Assembly: GCF_035658495.1 (NCBI RefSeq)
Contig: NZ_CP141944.1
Coordinates: 3,126,001 to 3,190,000, forward strand
DNA length: 64,000 bases
Source of the DNA: Novosphingobium sp. RL4
GTDB taxonomy: Bacteria; Pseudomonadota; Alphaproteobacteria; Sphingomonadales; Sphingomonadaceae
Reading direction: 5' to 3'
Shown here: one piece after another, positions 35,115-44,484 of the stretch
Layout: every line of letters begins with the position of its first letter
Numbering within the stretch: position 1 is the first letter of the stretch
The notes under the pieces: model-generated
The model's input: only the letters and a program-made list of their open reading frames with translations
Databases searched by the model: none
Told to the model about the DNA's origin: nothing
Position numbers and translations under genes: made by a program

Positions 35115-36892
35115 GCGACGGCGCGCCCTGGTCGATCCTGGGCATCGAGAAGACCTCCGATAGCGCAGCCATCCGCAAAGCCTATGCCGCGCGGCTGAAG
35201 GCGATGGATGTGGACAGGGATGTCACCGGCTTCGCTCAGTTGCGGCAAGCCCGGGACCTGGCCCTGCGCCTCGCCCGCAACATCGACCTCCCGCCGGTGG
35301 AAGAGGAAGCCGAAACCGCTGCGGAGCCGGAATTCGGCCCCTCGCCCGAGGCGCCTCCACGCTGGACTTACGCCGCGCCGGAACTTCCGGGTGAATGGCA
35401 GACGGGTACCGATCTGGCCGCCCGTCCCGGCGAGCCGGACGATTCGACGATGCTTGGCCGCATGGCCTGGGCGGCAGCCGCCGCGCGGGAAGGCGTGAGC
35501 GGCGCGGGCATTCCGCTCACCACGATCGATCCCTTCACCGCCCCGTTCCTCCCCGGCAATCACGCAGCAGACGATGCCCTTGGCCTGCGCCCCGGCGAAA
35601 GCCCGGCGGAACGGCTCGCGATCCTTCTCGATCCCGAGAGCGAGACCGCGGCAGAGCCCCTGACCGAGACCGAAGCCCGGCAGGCGACGCGGGCCCTGCG
35701 CAAGATACTCGACGATGCGGCGCAGTCCCACGTCACGCGCCAGCAGCAGATAGAAGACTGGCTGGCCGAAGTCCTGGCACGCGGCTGGCCGCGCTCCGCG
35801 CCGCTTCTGGAAGATGCCAATGCCGCTTTCGGCTGGGAGCGCGAATGGGCGGCCCATGACGCGCGCGCCGGCGTGGCTTTCCTTGGCGCAAGGCTGCGCG
35901 GCTACCGCTTCCAGCAGAACGTCCTCCAACCCGGCCATCGCTACAACAAGGCGTGGAACGAACTTGTCCGTCCCGGCAAGGCAAGCCCTTTCCGCATGCT
36001 CAGCGGCCCGAGCCAGGGGGATGTGGACGCGCTGCTGCGCGGGGTGCGCAAGAATTTCCCCGAGCTCGAATCGCATTTCGCTCCCGAACGCGTCGCCTCG
36101 TGGGAGGGCGGCAATCCGTTCATGACCGGGCTTCTGGTCGCCCTCGGCCTCATCGCCTTCGCCATCGTGCTCGCCGTCGCGCAGACTTCGAACTCCCCAT
36201 CCTCGCGGCCGGACCGGGTCGCCGCCGCAAGCCCGCTGGAAGCTCAGGGCGAGGAAGCGGAAACGGTGCCCGGAGACGGCGCCGTTACCCGGATCGTCCA
36301 GGCTTCGATCAGGGAAGCCTTTGGCGAGGATCGCGACATGAACTGGCTCCAGACGTTCCAGCCGGAACTGGCGCAAGTCTTCACCGCCAATGCCCGCAAC
36401 GGCGTGAAGACCGGCGAGGAAGAGCCGGTCTTGATCGACAAGGCCGTCGCGATCGTTCGCGAACGCAGCTACCGGAACGGAAGGGACCTTTCGGGCGACT
36501 TGTTCGAAAAGGCGATGCGGCTGCGCCTCGGCCAACTTCGCGCGGCGCGCGAACAGGGAGCATCCGCCTGTCGCCAACTGGGCAACTCCGGCTGGCTAGA
36601 CTCATTGGAGGTTTCGCCCGAACTGCGCAGCAAGGAGCGCGACTATGCCGTGCAACTGGTAGAAAGCCATGCCCTCGGCGCGCCCAAGGCCAGCGACCAG
36701 CACAGCGCGATGGTCCCCGGCACGCTCATCGAAGACGTGATGAAAGCCACCAAACTCAGCCAGAGCGAGGTCGCCGAAGCGATGCAAGGCAAGAGCAGCG
36801 ATGCCAACCGCTGCGCCGTCACCATCGCCCTGCTCGACAAGACGCTGGGCTGGCGGGGCAAGAACCGCAGGGATATCCTGATGACGCTCTGA
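35111..36892 (+). CDS. J-like domain membrane protein partner of HscC
   Basis: A 593-residue protein. Residues about 6-60 align with a J domain (PWSILGIEKTSDSAAIRKAY, then AARLKAMDVDRDVTGFAQLR), but the obligatory HPD is replaced by DVD at the turn between helices 2 and 3. One strong membrane helix lies near 339-361 (GLLVALGLIAFAIVLAVA). The 230-residue C-terminal part is hydrophilic and I do not recognise it. The middle is rich in helix-forming and acidic residues. The layout, J-like domain, long middle, single helix, recalls E. coli DjlB/DjlC, which are encoded beside hscC. Loss of HPD predicts that it cannot stimulate Hsp70 in the standard way, so it may act as an anchor or regulator. Confidence 0.75.
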   Translation: MSDGAPWSILGIEKTSDSAAIRKAYAARLKAMDVDRDVTGFAQLRQARDLALRLARNIDLPPVEEEAETAAEPEFGPSPEAPPRWTYAAPELPGEWQTGTDLAARPGEPDDSTMLGRMAWAAAAAREGVSGAGIPLTTIDPFTAPFLPGNHAADDALGLRPGESPAERLAILLDPESETAAEPLTETEARQATRALRKILDDAAQSHVTRQQQIEDWLAEVLARGWPRSAPLLEDANAAFGWEREWAAHDARAGVAFLGARLRGYRFQQNVLQPGHRYNKAWNELVRPGKASPFRMLSGPSQGDVDALLRGVRKNFPELESHFAPERVASWEGGNPFMTGLLVALGLIAFAIVLAVAQTSNSPSSRPDRVAAASPLEAQGEEAETVPGDGAVTRIVQASIREAFGEDRDMNWLQTFQPELAQVFTANARNGVKTGEEEPVLIDKAVAIVRERSYRNGRDLSGDLFEKAMRLRLGQLRAAREQGASACRQLGNSGWLDSLEVSPELRSKERDYAVQLVESHALGAPKASDQHSAMVPGTLIEDVMKATKLSQSEVAEAMQGKSSDANRCAVTIALLDKTLGWRGKNRRDILMTL

Positions 36893-36896
36893 AGCG

Positions 36897-38105
36897 TCAG
36901 ACCGCCAACCCCGCTGCCCGCGCGCTGGCCCAGGCCCATTGGAAATTGTAGCCGCCAAGCCAGCCCGTCACGTCAGCAGCCTCGCCGATCACATATAGCC
37001 CCGGAACCTTGCGAGCCTCCATCGTCTTGGAGGAGATGCCGCCGGTATCGATGCCACCAGCGGTAACTTCCGCCTTGGCGAAGCCTTCCGAACCGTCCGG
37101 CACGAACGGCCAGCGCGCCAGCTTCGCTTCGGCCGCCGCGAGCGCCTTGTCGGACATGGCGCCGAGTTCGCCGTTCAGGCCGAGCCTTTCGCACAGCACA
37201 TCCACCAGCCGTTCCGGCAGTCCTTCGCCCAGCACCTTGCGGAGTGCCGTGCGCGGGCGATCGCGCTTGGCGTCCCTCAGCCAGCCTTCGCCCCGGTCCG
37301 GCAGGAACTGCGTCGTCACGGTCTGTCCGCGCTGCCAGTAGCTCGATATCTGGAGGATGGCCGGGCCGGAGAGCCCGCGGTGCGTAAACAGCGCCGCCTC
37401 GCGGAACGCGGCCTTGCCGCCCGCCTTGCCGTCTATGCGCGCGACGACCTCGGTCGACACGCCGGACAACTCGCGGAACAAGGCCTCGTCGCCCGAAAGC
37501 GTCAACGGCACCAGGGCGGGGCGCGGCTGGACAACCTTGAGCCCGAACTTGCGGGCCAGGTCATAGGCGATCCCGGTCGCGCCCATTTTCGGGATCGAAG
37601 GCCCCCCGGTCGCGATCACGAGCGCCGGGGCCGTCGCCATGCGCTCGCCGAAAGCGACGCGGTAGAGCCCGTCGGCATGATCGATTTCACCAAGCGCATC
37701 GCCGCAGTTCACCGCGACGCCGCCCTTGGCGCATTCCTCCAGCAACATCGCCACGATCTGCCTGGCCGAACCGTCGCAGAACAGTTGACCCAGCGTCTTT
37801 TCGTGCCAGGCGATGCCATAGGCATCGACCAGCGCAATGAAATCGGCCGCAGTATAACGGCTGAGCGCGGATTTCGCGAAGTGAGGATTGCCCGAAAGGT
37901 AGCGGTCGGGCGCAGTGTGAACGTTGGTGAAGTTGCAGCGCCCGCCGCCCGAGATCAGGATCTTCTTGCCCGGCTGATCGGCATGGTCGAGCAGCAGCAC
38001 GCGCTTGCCGCGCTGTCCGGCCGTCGCCGCGCAGAACAGCCCGGCCGCGCCGGCGCCGAGAACGATGACATCGTATGGCACGATGCCCGCCGTGGATGCC
38101 GTCAT
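36897..38105 (-). CDS. HI0933/YhiN-type FAD-dependent oxidoreductase
   Basis: A 402-residue flavoprotein with an N-terminal Rossmann motif VIVLGAGAAGLFCA (13-26), a second conserved segment GKKILISGGGRCNFTN (about 47-62) characteristic of the HI0933 family, and the C-terminal FAD motif VIGEAADVTGWLGGYNFQ. Family function is unsettled. The ATG at 38105 overlaps the stop of the upstream gene by four bases, so it is coupled to a second flavoprotein. It converges on the J-like gene with a four-base gap and no terminator between. Confidence 0.9.
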   Translation of the reverse strand: MTASTAGIVPYDVIVLGAGAAGLFCAATAGQRGKRVLLLDHADQPGKKILISGGGRCNFTNVHTAPDRYLSGNPHFAKSALSRYTAADFIALVDAYGIAWHEKTLGQLFCDGSARQIVAMLLEECAKGGVAVNCGDALGEIDHADGLYRVAFGERMATAPALVIATGGPSIPKMGATGIAYDLARKFGLKVVQPRPALVPLTLSGDEALFRELSGVSTEVVARIDGKAGGKAAFREAALFTHRGLSGPAILQISSYWQRGQTVTTQFLPDRGEGWLRDAKRDRPRTALRKVLGEGLPERLVDVLCERLGLNGELGAMSDKALAAAEAKLARWPFVPDGSEGFAKAEVTAGGIDTGGISSKTMEARKVPGLYVIGEAADVTGWLGGYNFQWAWASARAAGLAV

Positions 38106-39724
38106 GCCGGCGCCAGTTCCAGCGCGAGCGCTTCGGCCACGCGGATGCCGTCAACCGCAGCCGAGAGGATGCCCCCGGCGTAGCCCGCCCCTTCGCCCGC
38201 AGGGTAAAGCCCCCGCGTATTGAGGCTCTGCAGGTCCTTGCCGCGCGTGATCCGAACCGGCGATGACGTGCGCGTTTCCACGCCCGTCATCACCACGTCG
38301 GGGTGATCGTAACCCGGCACCTGTCGGCCGAACACCGGCAGCGCCTCGCGGATCGCATCCACCACGAAATCGGGCAGGCACTGCTTGAGTTCGGTCAGGT
38401 GGACACCGGGCTGATAGCTCGGAATAACTTCGCCGAACTCGCTCGAAGGCCGGTCGGCCAGGAAATCGCCCAGCTTCTGGCCGGGCGCCTTGTAGTTTTC
38501 ACCGCCGGCCTTGTAGGCCAGTTCCTCGAACTTGCGCTGGAAGGCGATGCCCGCCAACGGATCGCCGGGGTAGTCCTTGTCCGGATCGATATCGACCACG
38601 AGGCCGGAATTGGCATTGAACTCGGCGCGCGAATACTGGCTCATGCCGTTGGTGACGACGCGGCCCGGCTCGCTTGCCGCCGCCACGACCCGCCCGCCCG
38701 GACACATGCAGAAACTGTAGACTGTGCGCCCGTTCGAAGCCTTGTGCGCGATCGAATAGGCGGCAGGACCAAGGATCTTGTTGCCCGCGTTGTCGCCATA
38801 ACGCGCCGTGTCGATCCAGCTCTGCGGATGCTCGATGCGCACGCCGATCGCGAAAGGCTTGGCCTCGATATGGACGCCGCGGCCGTGCAGCACCTCGAAA
38901 GTGTCACGCGCGGAATGGCCCACCGCCATGATGACGTGGGTGGCGGGCAGGAATTCTCCGTTGGAGAGATGCAGGCCGGTGATGCGGCGCTCGCCGTCCT
39001 CACCCTGCGCGACCTCGAAATCATCGACGCGGGTGCCGAAACGGTATTCGCCGCCAAGTTGCTCGATCGTCTCGCGCATCGACATCACCATGGTGACGAG
39101 ACGGAACGTGCCGATATGCGGGTGGGCCTCGGTAAGGATGTCGTCCGGCGCACCGGCCTTGACGAATTCGGTCAGCACCTTGCGGCCGAGGTGGCGACTG
39201 TCCTTGATGCGGCTGTAGAGCTTGCCGTCGGAAAACGTGCCCGCTCCGCCCTCGCCGAACTGCACGTTGCTCTCGGTATCGAGCACCGAGCGGCGCCAGA
39301 GCCCCCAGGTATCCTTCGTCCGCTCGCGCACGGCCTTGCCGCGCTCGACGATGATCGGCCTGAAGCCCATCTGTGCAAGCACAAGTGCGGCCAGCAGTCC
39401 GCAGGGACCGGCGCCGATCACCACCGGTCGCGGGCCATCGAAGCCTTCCGGCGCATGGGCGACGAACTTGTATGACGTATCCGGCGTCGGGCGCACGTGC
39501 TGGTCGCCATGATGCGCCGCCAGCACTTTGGCCTCGTCCTTCACCAGCACGTCCAGCGTGTAGACCAGCTTGATCGCGTTCTTGCGCCGCGCGTCATTAC
39601 CGCGGCGCACCACCGTGACGCGCTCGAGAGCGCCGGGTTCGATCCCCAGCCGCGCGCAGACGGCGGCGTCGAGTTCCTCAGGGGCATGGTCGAGCGGCAT
39701 GGTAAGGTCGGACAAGCGTAACAT
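38102..39724 (-). CDS. FAD-dependent dehydrogenase (COG2509 type)
   Basis: A 540-residue protein with an N-terminal RNA-binding-like alpha/beta segment of about 90 residues (IKLVYTLDVLVKDE) before an FAD-binding fold (RPVVIGAGPCGLLAA, glycine motif 104-109). Further conserved segments are NVQFGEGGAGTFSDGKL and CPGGRVVAAASEPG, and the C-terminal NTRGLYPAGEGAGYAGGI. This arrangement defines the uncharacterised COG2509 dehydrogenases. The start ATG at 39724 is the first ATG of the frame. It is the upstream member of an overlapping pair with the HI0933-type gene, and a 212-base non-coding stretch separates it from the esterase. Confidence 0.88.
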   Translation of the reverse strand: MLRLSDLTMPLDHAPEELDAAVCARLGIEPGALERVTVVRRGNDARRKNAIKLVYTLDVLVKDEAKVLAAHHGDQHVRPTPDTSYKFVAHAPEGFDGPRPVVIGAGPCGLLAALVLAQMGFRPIIVERGKAVRERTKDTWGLWRRSVLDTESNVQFGEGGAGTFSDGKLYSRIKDSRHLGRKVLTEFVKAGAPDDILTEAHPHIGTFRLVTMVMSMRETIEQLGGEYRFGTRVDDFEVAQGEDGERRITGLHLSNGEFLPATHVIMAVGHSARDTFEVLHGRGVHIEAKPFAIGVRIEHPQSWIDTARYGDNAGNKILGPAAYSIAHKASNGRTVYSFCMCPGGRVVAAASEPGRVVTNGMSQYSRAEFNANSGLVVDIDPDKDYPGDPLAGIAFQRKFEELAYKAGGENYKAPGQKLGDFLADRPSSEFGEVIPSYQPGVHLTELKQCLPDFVVDAIREALPVFGRQVPGYDHPDVVMTGVETRTSSPVRITRGKDLQSLNTRGLYPAGEGAGYAGGILSAAVDGIRVAEALALELAPA

Positions 39725-39936
39725 TCGCGGGCCCTTATACCCGTTCGGTCCAGGACGCCACGGCTTTGCGGGACCGCCGGGGTGCCGTTATGGCAAACCC
39801 GCTTGAAGCGGAAAGAAAATCCCCAACGGCTCACAACGCGCCCTCGCCCCGGCGATGTGCCCATGAACCGGAACGCAGCAGTGAGGGAGAGTTCACCTTC
39901 CCGGGCGGTTCACCCCAAAAGCGCGCGCCTTGTCGA

Positions 39937-40890
39937 TCACCTTTCGGCGAGAATTCCCGCAAGCCATTGCGAAGCCTCGCCAATCGCCCGATCGGCAAGA
40001 CCCGAAACGGAAACGGCCTCAAGAAAGCTATGCGTGGCGCCCGGATAGACGCGCAGTTCGGTCGCCACGCCTGCTTTCGCGAGTCGCGCCGCCATCTCAA
40101 GGTTCTCGTCAAGCAGCACATCGCATTCGGCTACGCAGAGCCATGAAGGCGCAAGCCCCCCAAGCTCTGCATGAAGCGGCCGGGCGAGCGGATCGTCAAC
40201 CGGCTCCTGGCCGAGATAGCTCGCCCAGAATTCGTCCATCTCCGGCCCGGTGAGCATGTAGCGATCGCCATCCCCATAACGGCGATAGCTTCCTGTCCAG
40301 GTGCCGTCCCAAGCGCCATAATTGAGCAGAAGGCCAAGCGGCATCACGGCCCCGACGGTCCTGCGGCGCAGGGCTGCGGCAACCGCGAGATTCGCGCCCG
40401 CACTGTCTCCGCCCAGTGCATAACGCGCCGGGTCCAGGCCGTGCGCCGCCCCTGCACCGGCAAGCCAGTCCAGTACCTCCGTGATCGCCTCGATGGCGCA
40501 AGGGAAGCGCTGCTCCGGCGCCAGCGGATAATCGATGCCCAGCACCGCGCAGCCGGCTCGGCCTGCATATTCCCGCATCAGCCGGTCATGGGTGTCGATG
40601 CTGAACAGGGTCCATCCGCCGCCGTGAAGGTAGACGAGCACGGGCAGGTTCGCTTCGACGGAGGGCCGGTGAATGCGGATTCGCACGCCGGAGGCTCCGA
40701 CATGGAACTCATCCGCGGCGGCCATCGCCGGGCCGCCCGCTCGCCATGGCTCCCGCTGCCGTTCGGCAATCGCACGGCGCTCGGAGACCGAAATCCCCGG
40801 CCGCGAGCCGAGGGCCGCCGAGGCGGCGAACATCGCGGTCAGCCATGACCGGATTTCGGGATCGACATCGTCATTGGGAAACCGTGCCAT
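39937..40890 (-). CDS. Alpha/beta hydrolase (HSL-type carboxylesterase)
   Basis: A 317-residue esterase of the hormone-sensitive-lipase family. The oxyanion motif HGGGW is at 89-93, the nucleophile Ser163 in GGDSAGANL, and the acid and base are expected in CVAECDVLLDEN and GATHSFLE. No signal peptide is seen. The ATG at 40890 has AGGA close upstream; a longer frame beginning with TTG at 40962 runs into the preceding gene and is rejected. It lies 46 bases downstream of the YtcJ-type gene on the same strand, so the two are probably co-transcribed. Substrate unknown; short acyl esters are typical. Confidence 0.9.
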   Translation of the reverse strand: MARFPNDDVDPEIRSWLTAMFAASAALGSRPGISVSERRAIAERQREPWRAGGPAMAAADEFHVGASGVRIRIHRPSVEANLPVLVYLHGGGWTLFSIDTHDRLMREYAGRAGCAVLGIDYPLAPEQRFPCAIEAITEVLDWLAGAGAAHGLDPARYALGGDSAGANLAVAAALRRRTVGAVMPLGLLLNYGAWDGTWTGSYRRYGDGDRYMLTGPEMDEFWASYLGQEPVDDPLARPLHAELGGLAPSWLCVAECDVLLDENLEMAARLAKAGVATELRVYPGATHSFLEAVSVSGLADRAIGEASQWLAGILAER

Positions 40891-40936
40891 CGAATCCTGC
40901 GCAACCGAGACGGAAATCCGGGAAGATCGAAGCGTT

Positions 40937-42613
40937 TCAGCCGTAGACTTTCGTTCCGCCAAGGTGGGTCGAAACGACCTTGGCCTTGTCCAGATCGGCC
41001 GGATCGATTGCGGCCAGGTCGCGGTCCCAGATCACGAAGTCCGCCAGTCTCCCCGGCGAGAGCGTGCCGGTGTCTGCCTCCGATCGTCCGGCGAAAGCAG
41101 CGCCGCGCGTATAGGCGAGCAGCGCGTCATGAATCTCGACCTTCTGTTCGGGATACCAGCCGTTCGGATTGGCCCCGTCGAGCGTCTGGCGCAGCACCGC
41201 CGCTTTGAGCCCGGTCAGCGGATCGATCGGCGCCACCGGCCAGTCCGAACCGAACGAGACATGCGCGCCGCTCCTGATGAGCGATTCGAAAGCATATGTG
41301 GTCTTGAGCCGTTCCGGGCCGATGCGGCGCACCGCCCAGCGGCCGTCGTCCACGGCATGGAACGGCTGGACCGAGGCGATCACTCCCTGTTCGGCGAAAC
41401 GGCCGATGGATGCGGGGTTGAGATGCTGTGCATGTTCGATGCGCCCCCGCCGATCGCGCGGGCCATTTACCCTGGCCACCTCCGCCCAGAAATCGAGCAC
41501 CATGTCATTGGCGCGGTCCCCGATGGCATGCGTGGCGATCTGGAGGCCCGCAGCATCCGCCGCCAGCATGAGCGATCGCATCTCGTCAGGATCGGTCACC
41601 GTGATGCCCCGCGTCTTGGGATCGTCGAGATAAGGCTCGTAGAACAGCGCCGTGCGCGAGCCGAGCGACCCGTCGAACACGACCTTGCAACCGCCCCAGC
41701 GCACGAATTCATCACCGCGCCCCTCCGCCTTGATGATCGCGTCGAGCTTCTGCCAGTCCTTGAGCGGGGTCATCGCATAGAAGCGGAACGGCAGATTGCC
41801 AGAAACCCGCATCCGGCGCGCGGATTCGAAGGTGTTCCAGTCGATCCCGGTCTCGTGAACCTGCGTCACCCCCTTTGACAGGGCAAGCTGGATGCCCCGG
41901 CGGTTCGTTGCATCGATCTGCGCGTCGGTGGGGCGCGGAATGCGCTCGATCACCATGTCCTTGGCGGCGTCCTTGAACACGCCGGTAAGGCGGCCCTTGC
42001 CGTCTCGAACGATCACGCCGCCGGCCACATCGGGCGTATCCTCGCCGAGGTTCAGCATCCTGAGCGCCAACGAATTCAGCACGATCATATGCAAGTCGTA
42101 GCGGACCACGGCGACGGGCGTCTGCTGGCTCACCGTATCGAACCAGTCGCGGCTCGGCAGTTCGCCGCCCCAGGAATCGTTGTCCCAGTTGCCGCCGAGC
42201 AGCCATTCCCCCGCCGGCATCGCCTTGGCCGCGTCGGCAATCACTTTCACGAAAGCCTCGCGATTGTGCGCCTCTCGAAGAGAAGGCTGGCCGATCGTGG
42301 CCGAGCCCATGGTGAAGTGGACGTGGCAATCGGTAAAGCCGGGCGTGACGAACGCTCCGCCAAGATCGACGACCCGCGTCCGCTTGTCCGCGAGGCTCCG
42401 CGTGGCCTCTGCCCCCAGCGCCACCACGCGCGAGCCGACGAGGCCGATGGCGTCTGTGAATATCTCGCGCCCCTCGCCCGTCCAGATGCGGCCGTTGGTG
42501 TAGATCGTATCCACCGGAACGCCCCGCGCCCACGCCGCCTGCCTATAGAAAAGCCCGGCCGCTGCGGCGCCGGCGGTGCGGGTGATGAAGTTTCGGCGGT
42601 TTAGTGCTGTCAT
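40937..42613 (-). CDS. Tat-exported amidohydrolase (YtcJ type)
   Basis: A 558-residue amidohydrolase 3 protein. The N-terminus carries a twin-arginine signal (LNRRNFITRTAGAAAAGLFY, Arg6-Arg7), so it is probably exported folded with its metal. The metal-binding start DCHVHF follows the strand VTPGFT, with later motifs HETG, THAIGDRAND and SFGSDWPVAP. YtcJ-type enzymes hydrolyse amides or formamides, but the substrate here is not known. A ribosome site (GGGACG) lies five bases before the ATG. The esterase follows on the same strand; together they may process an ester/amide compound. Confidence 0.88.
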   Translation of the reverse strand: MTALNRRNFITRTAGAAAAGLFYRQAAWARGVPVDTIYTNGRIWTGEGREIFTDAIGLVGSRVVALGAEATRSLADKRTRVVDLGGAFVTPGFTDCHVHFTMGSATIGQPSLREAHNREAFVKVIADAAKAMPAGEWLLGGNWDNDSWGGELPSRDWFDTVSQQTPVAVVRYDLHMIVLNSLALRMLNLGEDTPDVAGGVIVRDGKGRLTGVFKDAAKDMVIERIPRPTDAQIDATNRRGIQLALSKGVTQVHETGIDWNTFESARRMRVSGNLPFRFYAMTPLKDWQKLDAIIKAEGRGDEFVRWGGCKVVFDGSLGSRTALFYEPYLDDPKTRGITVTDPDEMRSLMLAADAAGLQIATHAIGDRANDMVLDFWAEVARVNGPRDRRGRIEHAQHLNPASIGRFAEQGVIASVQPFHAVDDGRWAVRRIGPERLKTTYAFESLIRSGAHVSFGSDWPVAPIDPLTGLKAAVLRQTLDGANPNGWYPEQKVEIHDALLAYTRGAAFAGRSEADTGTLSPGRLADFVIWDRDLAAIDPADLDKAKVVSTHLGGTKVYG

Positions 42614-42717
42614 CTTGCGTCCCGTCGGGTGGTGGAAGTCTTCTTCCGAACATGAGCGGGCGCGGTGGAGCCCGAAACGGCCAATTCGAAAAAACCCGAC
42701 GGGTCCAGTCCGCCTCC

Positions 42718-44190
42718 CTACCGCGCAGCCTCCGCCAGCGCGGTGATCGCCCTTGTCGCTTCCGTATCGTTGAGACTGGCGAAGCCGAGCCGCAGCCCCC
42801 GCGGCGCGGTATCGCGCGCCATGAACGAGCGGTAGCTGGCGAAACGCAGGCCCTGCGCCCGTGCGCGCTCCTCCATCCGGTCGAGATCGCCGCGGAACTT
42901 CACCCAGAACGCAAGCCCGCCGTCCGGGACCGCGAAATCGACATGTTCGCCGAGATGCGCGTCAAGCAAGGCCGCGAAGGACTGGCGGCGTTCGGAATAG
43001 ACACGCCACGCCTTGCGGGCATGGCGGCGCAGTTCACCGTTGCGGATGAGTTCGGCGGCGGTTTCCTCGGTAACGGTATTGCCCATGCCGTCGGTCAGCG
43101 AGACCCGGTGCGCCACGGCGTCGATCACCGCTTCGGGCGCAGCAAGGAAGCCGATGCGCAGCGCCGGCAGCAGCAGTTTCGACATCGACCCCAGATAAAG
43201 CACCTGCCCCGGCGCATAGCCCGCCATCGGCAACAGCGGCTGAGACTGGAAATGAAATTCGTGGTCGTAATCGTCCTCGATGATCGCGACACCAAACTGT
43301 CTTGCGATTTCAAGCAATTGCAGCCGCCGTTCCGGGCGAAGCGCGATCGTGGTGGGGAACTGATGGTGCGGCGTCAGGAACACCGCGCGCACCGAGTGGC
43401 GGCGGCACATCGCCTCGACCTCGCCCACGTCGATCCCCTCGTCGTCTAGCCCCACCGGGATCACCTTGCCGCCCAAAGCGCGGATCGCGGCGACGGCGGG
43501 CTCATAGGTCAGTTCCTCCACGATCACCGCATCGCCCGGTTCGATCAGCACCTGAAGCGCGAGGAACAGGCCGTTCTGGCTGCCCCTGGTGATGCAGATA
43601 TTGGCCGGGGTCACGGGCAGTCCGCGCTGGCTGCGCAGCATCTCGGCGATCTGTTCCCGCAGCAGTTCGGAACCGCGCGGATCGCGGTATTGCAGGCGAT
43701 TGGCGCGCGAGGCGCGGCTGATCGCCGAGCGATAGGCGCGGGCAAGCTGGTCTGCCGGGAAAATCCGCCCGTCTGGCGCGCCTTCGTCCAGCTTGATGCC
43801 CTTGCCGCCGGGCAGCGCCAGCGGCCTCTCGGGCGGTTCGGAAAAGCGGTAATGCGTCTGCTCGAACCGCCGATCCGCTTCCTGCCCGCCCTCGGCAGCC
43901 GCCGCTTCCGGCGACTGGCTGCTGGGCAGCGAGCGCGAAACCACGGTGCCGCGCGTCCCCTCAGTGGAAAGCCAGCCCTGCGCGATCAGGTCCTCATAGG
44001 CGAGCACCACGGTCTTGCGATTGACGCCGAGCGCCCCCGCCAGTTCGCGGCTGCTCGGCAGGTATGTGCCCGAAGCGAGCCGCCCGGTCTCGATATCCCG
44101 GATGAGCGCATGGATGATCTGCATATAGATCGGCGTTCCGCGCTCGGGATCGATACGTTCGCCGAGAGTGACCTGCCAGGGACGCAGCAT
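42718..44190 (-). CDS. MocR/PdxR-type transcriptional regulator
   Basis: A 490-residue fusion of a GntR winged helix (residues about 20-85, PIYMQIIHALIRDIETGRLA and PSSRELAGALGVNRKTVV) with a fold-type I aminotransferase-like domain. The PLP lysine is in LGSMSKLLLPALRIGF, and GSQNGLFLALQVLIEPGD is in the cofactor region. MocR proteins sense PLP or amino-acid aldimines and control vitamin B6 or GABA-type genes, often next to their target. Here the divergent gene is a truncated haemoglobin, and no pdx or gab gene is near. AGGAAGG precedes the ATG. The 294-base divergent region should hold its operator, which I could not define. Confidence 0.92.
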   Translation of the reverse strand: MLRPWQVTLGERIDPERGTPIYMQIIHALIRDIETGRLASGTYLPSSRELAGALGVNRKTVVLAYEDLIAQGWLSTEGTRGTVVSRSLPSSQSPEAAAAEGGQEADRRFEQTHYRFSEPPERPLALPGGKGIKLDEGAPDGRIFPADQLARAYRSAISRASRANRLQYRDPRGSELLREQIAEMLRSQRGLPVTPANICITRGSQNGLFLALQVLIEPGDAVIVEELTYEPAVAAIRALGGKVIPVGLDDEGIDVGEVEAMCRRHSVRAVFLTPHHQFPTTIALRPERRLQLLEIARQFGVAIIEDDYDHEFHFQSQPLLPMAGYAPGQVLYLGSMSKLLLPALRIGFLAAPEAVIDAVAHRVSLTDGMGNTVTEETAAELIRNGELRRHARKAWRVYSERRQSFAALLDAHLGEHVDFAVPDGGLAFWVKFRGDLDRMEERARAQGLRFASYRSFMARDTAPRGLRLGFASLNDTEATRAITALAEAAR

Positions 44191-44484
44191 GTTCGTTTTC
44201 GCCTTCCTCGTAAGGAGGTTCCTTCGCTAACATCCCATTCCGCGATGGACCATGGGAATTTTCCAATACAGGCATTTTTACGGACCACTGCGCCATTACG
44301 GAGCCGTTACCCAAAACGCATGAGGATCTGGAAAAATCATTCAATCCATCACTTAAGCCCTGAATCTCCTGCAAAATGCACCTGACAGAGAGCGACAGAG
44401 AAGGGGTAGAACGCCGCAGAGGGTGCCAGAAGCGCCTCATTTCCCGCTTGCCTGCCGCGCCTGCCTGTCCAAAGGACAAGCGCC

